Origin: Megalopta genalis
Taxonomy: Eukaryota; Arthropoda; Insecta; Hymenoptera; Halictidae
Direction of reading: 5' to 3'
DNA length: 64,000 bases
NCBI RefSeq assembly: GCF_051020955.1
Contig: NC_135019.1
Coordinates: forward strand, 9,941,501 to 10,005,500
The notes under the pieces are model-generated. The model searched no databases and was not told where the DNA came from. It worked only from the letters and a program-made list of their open reading frames with translations. Below are positions 59,650 through 64,000 of the stretch, piece by piece. The stretch's first letter is position 1, and every line of letters begins with the position of its first letter. A program made the position numbers and the translations under genes.

Positions 59650-62464
59650 CCTCTCTCTCTCTCCTCTCTTTCTATGTCTTTCGCTCTTTCTAGCTATGTC
59701 TCTCTCGCGCTCTCTCTCTCTCTCTCTCTCGCTCTCCCTGTCTCTCTCTCTCTCTTTCTCTTTCGAAAATCTGTGCGCGATAAACGGGTAGACATTAAGG
59801 TTTCGCGCGGTTGTATCGAGCATCCGATCGATCGTAACCTATTAATACTTTGTACACTTTGTACGCGCAGCTGCCGTGCACCTATAGCGAGTCTGGATTG
59901 CATGGAAGAATTCAACGGTGGTAGCGGTGGCGGCGGCGGCGGCGGTGGCGGCGGCGGTGTGGATTCTGGCGTGCACTGCAGCAATACCGCTGGAACGAAG
60001 GAACAGCTACTGACTAACTGCATTGCCGCACAAGCGCAACGCTTACAGCATCCTTCGCCAGGTATTCGCTACCGCAACTTGGGCAAAAGCGGTCTACGTG
60101 TTTCCAATGTTGGATTAGGTACGCTGAATGTTTTCCCCCACTTTCGTAGTGCCGAACAGAGTCATGGCTATATTCCGACCGTTTTTTATTTCATCTCGAT
60201 GTGTACACCCGCATATACGAAACGCCTCCGACCTCGGCCCTTGTCCGCCAAAGAAATTGCGGCCTTCGCCTTTTCGACGGACCGTTCGATTTTCTCTCGA
60301 TTTTTCCGTTCCGTTTCGGTCGAATTTGAAATCCGCATCGATCGGTGCAACTGATTTTAAGATGTTTCTCATTATCTTTATCTTTATCTTTATCTTTCTC
60401 TCTCTCTCTCTCTTTCTCTCTTTCTGTCTCTCTCTTTCTGGGAAATCATTCGAACGGGAGAATCCTGCTGTACGTTCACTGGGCGCGTCTTCAAGATCAA
60501 TGCTACGAGCGGTTTTACCGCTCGGCGTTCTATTTTAAACGCGCATAAAAATGTGCTTTCGAGTGAAACGGACGGTGAAATGGTACGCGTAACTTACGAT
60601 CGCGATGCGGATTTTTAGGCGGAATAGAACTTTTCCGCGCCGGTTTTAAGAGACGGGAAACGTCTCTTTTTCTTCGTCGGACGATACTGACGAGTCGAAT
60701 CGCCGGCGTGTCGGCGGACTCCGATTCGTTCGATTGTTTCTCATCTACCCTTCGCATAAATTACAGAACCCTTACGAAATAAGCTTGGCGTAGGCGCATA
60801 AGATTCGGGATACGCTAATGACACGAACCGATGAAAAAGGCTAAATAATGAGAGAATATTCATGGCTTTGATTCGTAATCGTTCTTGGCACGAATGCACT
60901 AGATCCGCGATTCGCTAATGATTCAGGCTAGAAGCGACGTCGTCAGATCGAGCGACATTCGCGATTTTAATTATTACCGTTTCAATTAGTAACCGTAACC
61001 CGTGATTGCGCTCTGTATCTCTGGACAAAATACGAAAAAGTCAAGAAATGTCTTTCCTCGTCTAATCATTCTAATAAATTGAATGTAACGCATCGATATT
61101 CTTTTTATCCTCGCCAACTCATTCTTCGCAAAAAAAGCATAAAATCCGCAATCGACTGACGATGAAGATTCAAAAAGACGCTTAACAATAAAGTGACATC
61201 GACGATTTCAATTCTACATCATCGAACGAAACGCAATATTTCTGTATCAGTTGCAAAAAGAAATAGAAAACGCGAAAATAATTTCAATAAGCCAAACGCA
61301 ACGAGAATTCTTCGAATCCGTCCGCCGTTTTAAACGCCACCAATTTCACCGTTCTTGTCTCGCGAACGCGTAAAATCCGCGATCCACTCGTAATAAAGCA
61401 AACGAGACGCTAAATGATGGCGGCTTTTGACCAGGTAGACCGCACGACGAGCATGAATTAAAATGCTCGGATCGGGAGGCCGCAATTTGTTCGGGGACAA
61501 GCCAGCATTTATTTTCACTGCAACGTCAGAACGCATTCGCTTCTCTTTCCTTCTACGTAAACGAATCGTTTTAGCTCTTTGCTCTTCCGCTTGCACGCGC
61601 GCGTCTATCTTTTTCCACCCCCCGTTATGGTCCGCTTCTTGTCTGTCGGTGTTTCCACACACCCACCCACCCCCGTGCAACAGCGTTCCGGTTTTCCTGG
61701 GTGCGGGGTCAACGAGACGTTGAAAGGTAATACGAGGATTTACGTAGCCGTCGCCGTGCGCTTCGAATCAACGAGGAGAGAGACACTGAACTTGGAGGCT
61801 GCGGATAACGGGGTGAGCGGAAGCAAGTAGATCGTTACACACCGTTGTTAATTGATAGCTAGTTCTCGTTACCATGTAGTTGGTGAATAGAGAAAGAGAA
61901 AGCGGGAGAAAGAGAGAGAGGGGGGGAGAAAGAAAGTTGGCACGAAAAACGTGGTGGCAAGACTAGAAGAAAAGAGTAAGTAGAAGGGATGAAGAACGCG
62001 GAGTCCGAGGGTGCGCCCGAAGAATGGATGATTCATAACAAGGTGAGTTGTCGCGGAGAAGCGTAAGCGAGGTATGTAGACGTCGATTACTCTTGATATC
62101 ACATACGCGTCGTCGTATTAATTGTTGAATATAACGGAAGCGTGAACGTACGTTCGCAGAAGATCGATCTAATTATCCGGTGTTGTGTTAATAATAAATC
62201 CGGAGGACGGGGAATTCCGTAATGACTGAAGTATTCATTGATACGCATAGGTACGTGGACGACTTTCGGTATTGGAGGATGTAGTAGCGAGGAAGCTGCA
62301 GAGGCAGTGGTCGCGCTCGCTTATGACAGCGGCATAAACGTGTTCGACTTGAGCGAAGCGCATAGCGGGCACAGAGCGGAAATCCAGTTCGGTCGGATTT
62401 TGTTGCGACGCGCTTGGAATCGCTCGAGCTACGTCGTCACTACCAAAATCTACTGGAACACTAA
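57180..62464 (+). CDS. Hk: Kv-channel beta subunit (Hyperkinetic type), N-terminal part, runs past the window
   Basis: Visible exons are 57180-57304, 59871-60118 and 62251-62464, with GT-AG junctions and agreeing phases (two-plus-one, one-plus-two). Exon 1 gives a 41-residue Asn/Asp-rich start, MSRLMLCNLGNTS to PTIY. Exon 2 carries a poly-Gly run and then the start of the aldo-keto reductase fold, IRYRNLGKSGLRVSNVGLG. Exon 3 gives TWTTFG, then YDSGINVFDLSEAHSGHRAE and SSYVVTTKIYWNTK. 'FDLSEAHS' in place of the usual 'FDTAEVY' of vertebrate Kv-beta is the Hyperkinetic pattern: the catalytic Tyr position is not Tyr. The encoded protein would bind the T1 domain of Shaker-type K+ channels in the cytosol and sense NADPH/NADP+. 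The ATG at 59902 is an alternative start for an isoform without exon 1. A splice acceptor (ACGCGCAG) precedes 59871. The remaining exons lie beyond 64000. Confidence 0.9.
57332..57382. repeat. (TC)n microsatellite just inside intron 1 of the K-channel beta gene
   Basis: About 25 TC dinucleotides starting 28 bp after the splice donor. Confidence 0.95.
58246..58785. repeat. CT-rich minisatellite with a tgctctctatctcgctatatt core
   Basis: (CT)n tracts alternate with a conserved core, gctctctatctcgctatatt, that recurs about a dozen times at roughly 38-45-bp spacing. One (CTAT)n expansion lies at 58645-58672. Located in intron 1 of the K-channel beta gene. The long Ser/Leu frames across it are artefacts. 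Confidence 0.95.
59615..59762. repeat. CT-rich simple repeat upstream of exon 2 of the K-channel beta gene
   Basis: (TC)n with scattered substitutions, ending about 110 bp before the exon at 59871. It may serve as part of a long pyrimidine tract but is too far away to be the core one. Confidence 0.9.
60119..62250. other. Intron 2 of the K-channel beta gene
   Basis: About 2.1 kb with a short (TC)n run (60398-60425) and no supported exon. Frames at 61330-61830 overlap on opposite strands and have no recognisable content. Confidence 0.5.
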
Positions 62465-62484
62465 GTAAGTAACGAGTTGCTTCG

Positions 62485-62815
62485 CTTCGCGCAGTTAGCA
62501 GAGCCTAGGCGGACGGCGGATCTTCGTGCACGGGCAGCGTTTCCGAATTAGAGCACTTTTTCGCGTTTTAAAACAAAATGGTGCAGCTAATTCTTCCCAA
62601 TTCTCCTGCAGTTTGTAAACAAAAATGAACAATTTTTGAAGTGGAGGTACGATTATTCGAGCGTTGCAGCTCGTTTTTATAATTATTGACGATCGGCGTC
62701 TAAAAAAATGAGCCGCGAGACTCAAATAATCGTATCTTCGCTTCCAAAATTGTCCATTTTTGTTTACAAGCTGAAGGAAAAATTGGGGAGAATTTACTGT
62801 ATTCGTTGAATTCAA
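62485..62815. repeat. Dispersed foldback family, copy f
   Basis: Starts cgcgcagttagcagagcct as at 40749. It has inverted arms (tttgtaaacaaaaatgaaca / tgtccatttttgtttacaag) around a gacgatcggcgtct turn. In the intron after the third visible exon of the K-channel beta gene. Confidence 0.85.
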
Positions 62816-62935
62816 GTCAATCGTACGCGACCACAGCGTTGTTAACCCATTTACTGCTTTGTAGATTGGCTACAAATGGCTATTTGAGTTAGGAACTATT
62901 AGAAAGGATGAATGAAAAATGTATATAGTGTAGAG

Positions 62936-63157
62936 CAGGGGTGTCAAACTCAAAAGCTAACTTGGGCCATAATAATAAATAAACAATGCTTAACTTTAGG
63001 TGGGCCGCAAAAAAAATATCAATGTTCATAGAAACAAATATTTTTATTTTGACTAGTACATTGTAATAAACATATATAAAGTTAAATTATTGTTTACGTC
63101 CTGATACTTGACATCAAAAATGTTCATCTCGGGCCGCATGCGGGTTTGACACCCCTG
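62936..63157 (+). mobile_element. Non-autonomous hAT element, copy 3, nested
   Basis: 222 bp, ends caggggtgtcaaactc and gggtttgacacccctg, exact 8-bp duplication gtgtagag on both sides. The sister of the host element at 7.8-8.3 kb has a single copy of that octamer at the same place (an empty site). Confidence 0.96.
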
Positions 63158-63226
63158 GTGTAGAGAACATATTATCAATAAAAAGAATACTGTAAATGCC
63201 ATTGCAATATTATATCAGTAACTTAA

Positions 63227-63549
63227 CACTATGCCGTCCGCAGATCTTAGATGTGATTCTTTTGTTTGACGCCGGCATAATAGCTTGGAAATTTTAGATT
63301 TAAAAAAAAATTTCGAAGATGGCGGTAATGTAAATTCCTAAAATTAAGATATGTCATCCAAGAATTTTCGTACTTAATTCTTAGTTAAATAAGCACAATG
63401 CTATAGTTACTTTGCTGCCTTTTTAACACCCAAGAAATATAGTTCAAATGTTATTTCAGTTTTTTAAAATGGCACCAAAGTGGTACCACCGGCATACAAC
63501 GGATAGTTTTTGCATGGCACCAGCGTAGTGTCACCGGACGGCATAGTGT
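63227..63549. mobile_element. TTAA-MITE with cactatgccgtccg ends, nested
   Basis: Perfect 14-bp ends cactatgccgtccg and cggacggcatagtg between TTAA duplications (63223-63226 and 63550-63553). About 323 bp, no frame. The host's sister copy has one TTAA at this position. Confidence 0.93.
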
Positions 63550-63650
63550 TAATATTATTATATTTTGTAAAACTTCGTGTTTTCTTTAAAATAAAACCTT
63601 GGCACCCAGGGCAAGACGCGCTAAATTTGCGTGGCAGTCAATGAAATTAA

Positions 63651-64000
63651 AGATATAAATAAATAAAGAAATAAAAACGTGCACGAGTCAAGGAAGTTCC
63701 AAGAAACGCAATAAAGCGTAGAAATGTTTCCGCGAGTCGATAAATTTCAAGCATATTCATGCACGAATGGTACGAATAAATAACGAAGTTTAGCTAGTTC
63801 CAGCGTTAAAAAGCATGAAATTGCTCCTGTGAAGCTGCATCGGCAGATTCGAGAACTCGATTAGCGCATTTCTGTGAATCTCGAGCATTCGCCGTTCGCT
63901 TTCCGGCTTTGTAAAATAATTCACGTTGTACGAAGATCCACGGCACAGCGATCGGAACGTTGATCGTTCCGAATGATGTTCGGGGGGGGCAAAAGTAAAT
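63651..64000. other. Intron or flank sequence at the right edge
   Basis: AT-rich, no exon seen. The K-channel beta gene continues beyond the window. Confidence 0.4.

Larger units (their letters stand above)
62846..63646. mobile_element. TTAA-flanked element carrying two nested insertions
   Basis: Inverted-orientation sister of 7803-8262. TTAA at 62842-62845 and 63647-63650; ends cccatttactgc and the complement of gcagtcaatga. It shares 'gattggctacaaatggct', 'gttaggaactattagaaagg' and 'ggcacccagggcaagacgcg' with its sister. A hAT (62936-63157) and a TTAA-MITE (63227-63549) sit inside it. The sister's palindrome-rich end is absent here. Confidence 0.88.

Overview
This window is animal nuclear DNA, almost certainly from an insect and probably a hymenopteran. 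Genes are split by GT-AG introns, spacers are long, CpG is frequent, and short DNA transposons (mariner, hAT and piggyBac-like relics, foldback MITEs) and simple repeats are abundant. The order is inferred from gene and repeat style, not proven.

Five protein-coding genes can be reconstructed by hand. (1) 10524-18339 (+): a two-exon gene for a low-complexity protein of about 1,719 residues that I do not recognise. Its only visible intron carries a hAT element and a second transposon. (2) 22419-23371 (-): a complete four-exon Cdc42, 191 residues, ending in a CILL prenylation box. (3) 26121-29712 (-): a complete nine-exon SLC24/NCKX-type Na+/Ca2+-K+ exchanger of 506 residues. (4) 38021-46632 (+): a second SLC24/NCKX paralogue, head to head with the first, seven exons visible, first coding exon not found. 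(5) 57180-62464 (+): the 5' part of a Kv-channel beta subunit of the aldo-keto reductase fold (Hyperkinetic type), three exons, running off the right edge.

Layout: 1-8.4 kb is gene-free and made of a six-copy 157/172-bp tandem array and many DNA transposon relics. 8.4-10.5 kb is GC-rich upstream sequence of gene 1. 10.5-18.3 kb is gene 1. 18.3-22.4 kb is the convergent 3' flank of gene 1 and Cdc42. 23.4-26.1 kb holds the Cdc42 upstream region and a 670-bp foldback element. 26.1-29.7 and 38.0-46.6 kb are the two exchangers, separated by about 8 kb with no recognised exon. 46.6-57.2 kb is spacer with repeats, a mariner relic and a TTAA-flanked element. 57.2-64 kb is the start of the K-channel beta gene, with a nested transposon stack in its third visible intron.

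Functionally, exchangers 3 and 4 would extrude or buffer Ca2+ and gene 5 would tune voltage-gated K+ channels, so three of the five genes act in membrane excitability or ion balance; Cdc42 controls actin and polarity. Nothing indicates that they work as one system, and there is no bacterial-style operon, CRISPR array or phage. The least expected items are the divergent exchanger pair with a changed intron pattern, the unrecognised 1,719-residue protein, the TTAA-flanked elements with subterminal palindromes, and a nested transposon whose empty sites are preserved in a sister copy 55 kb away.
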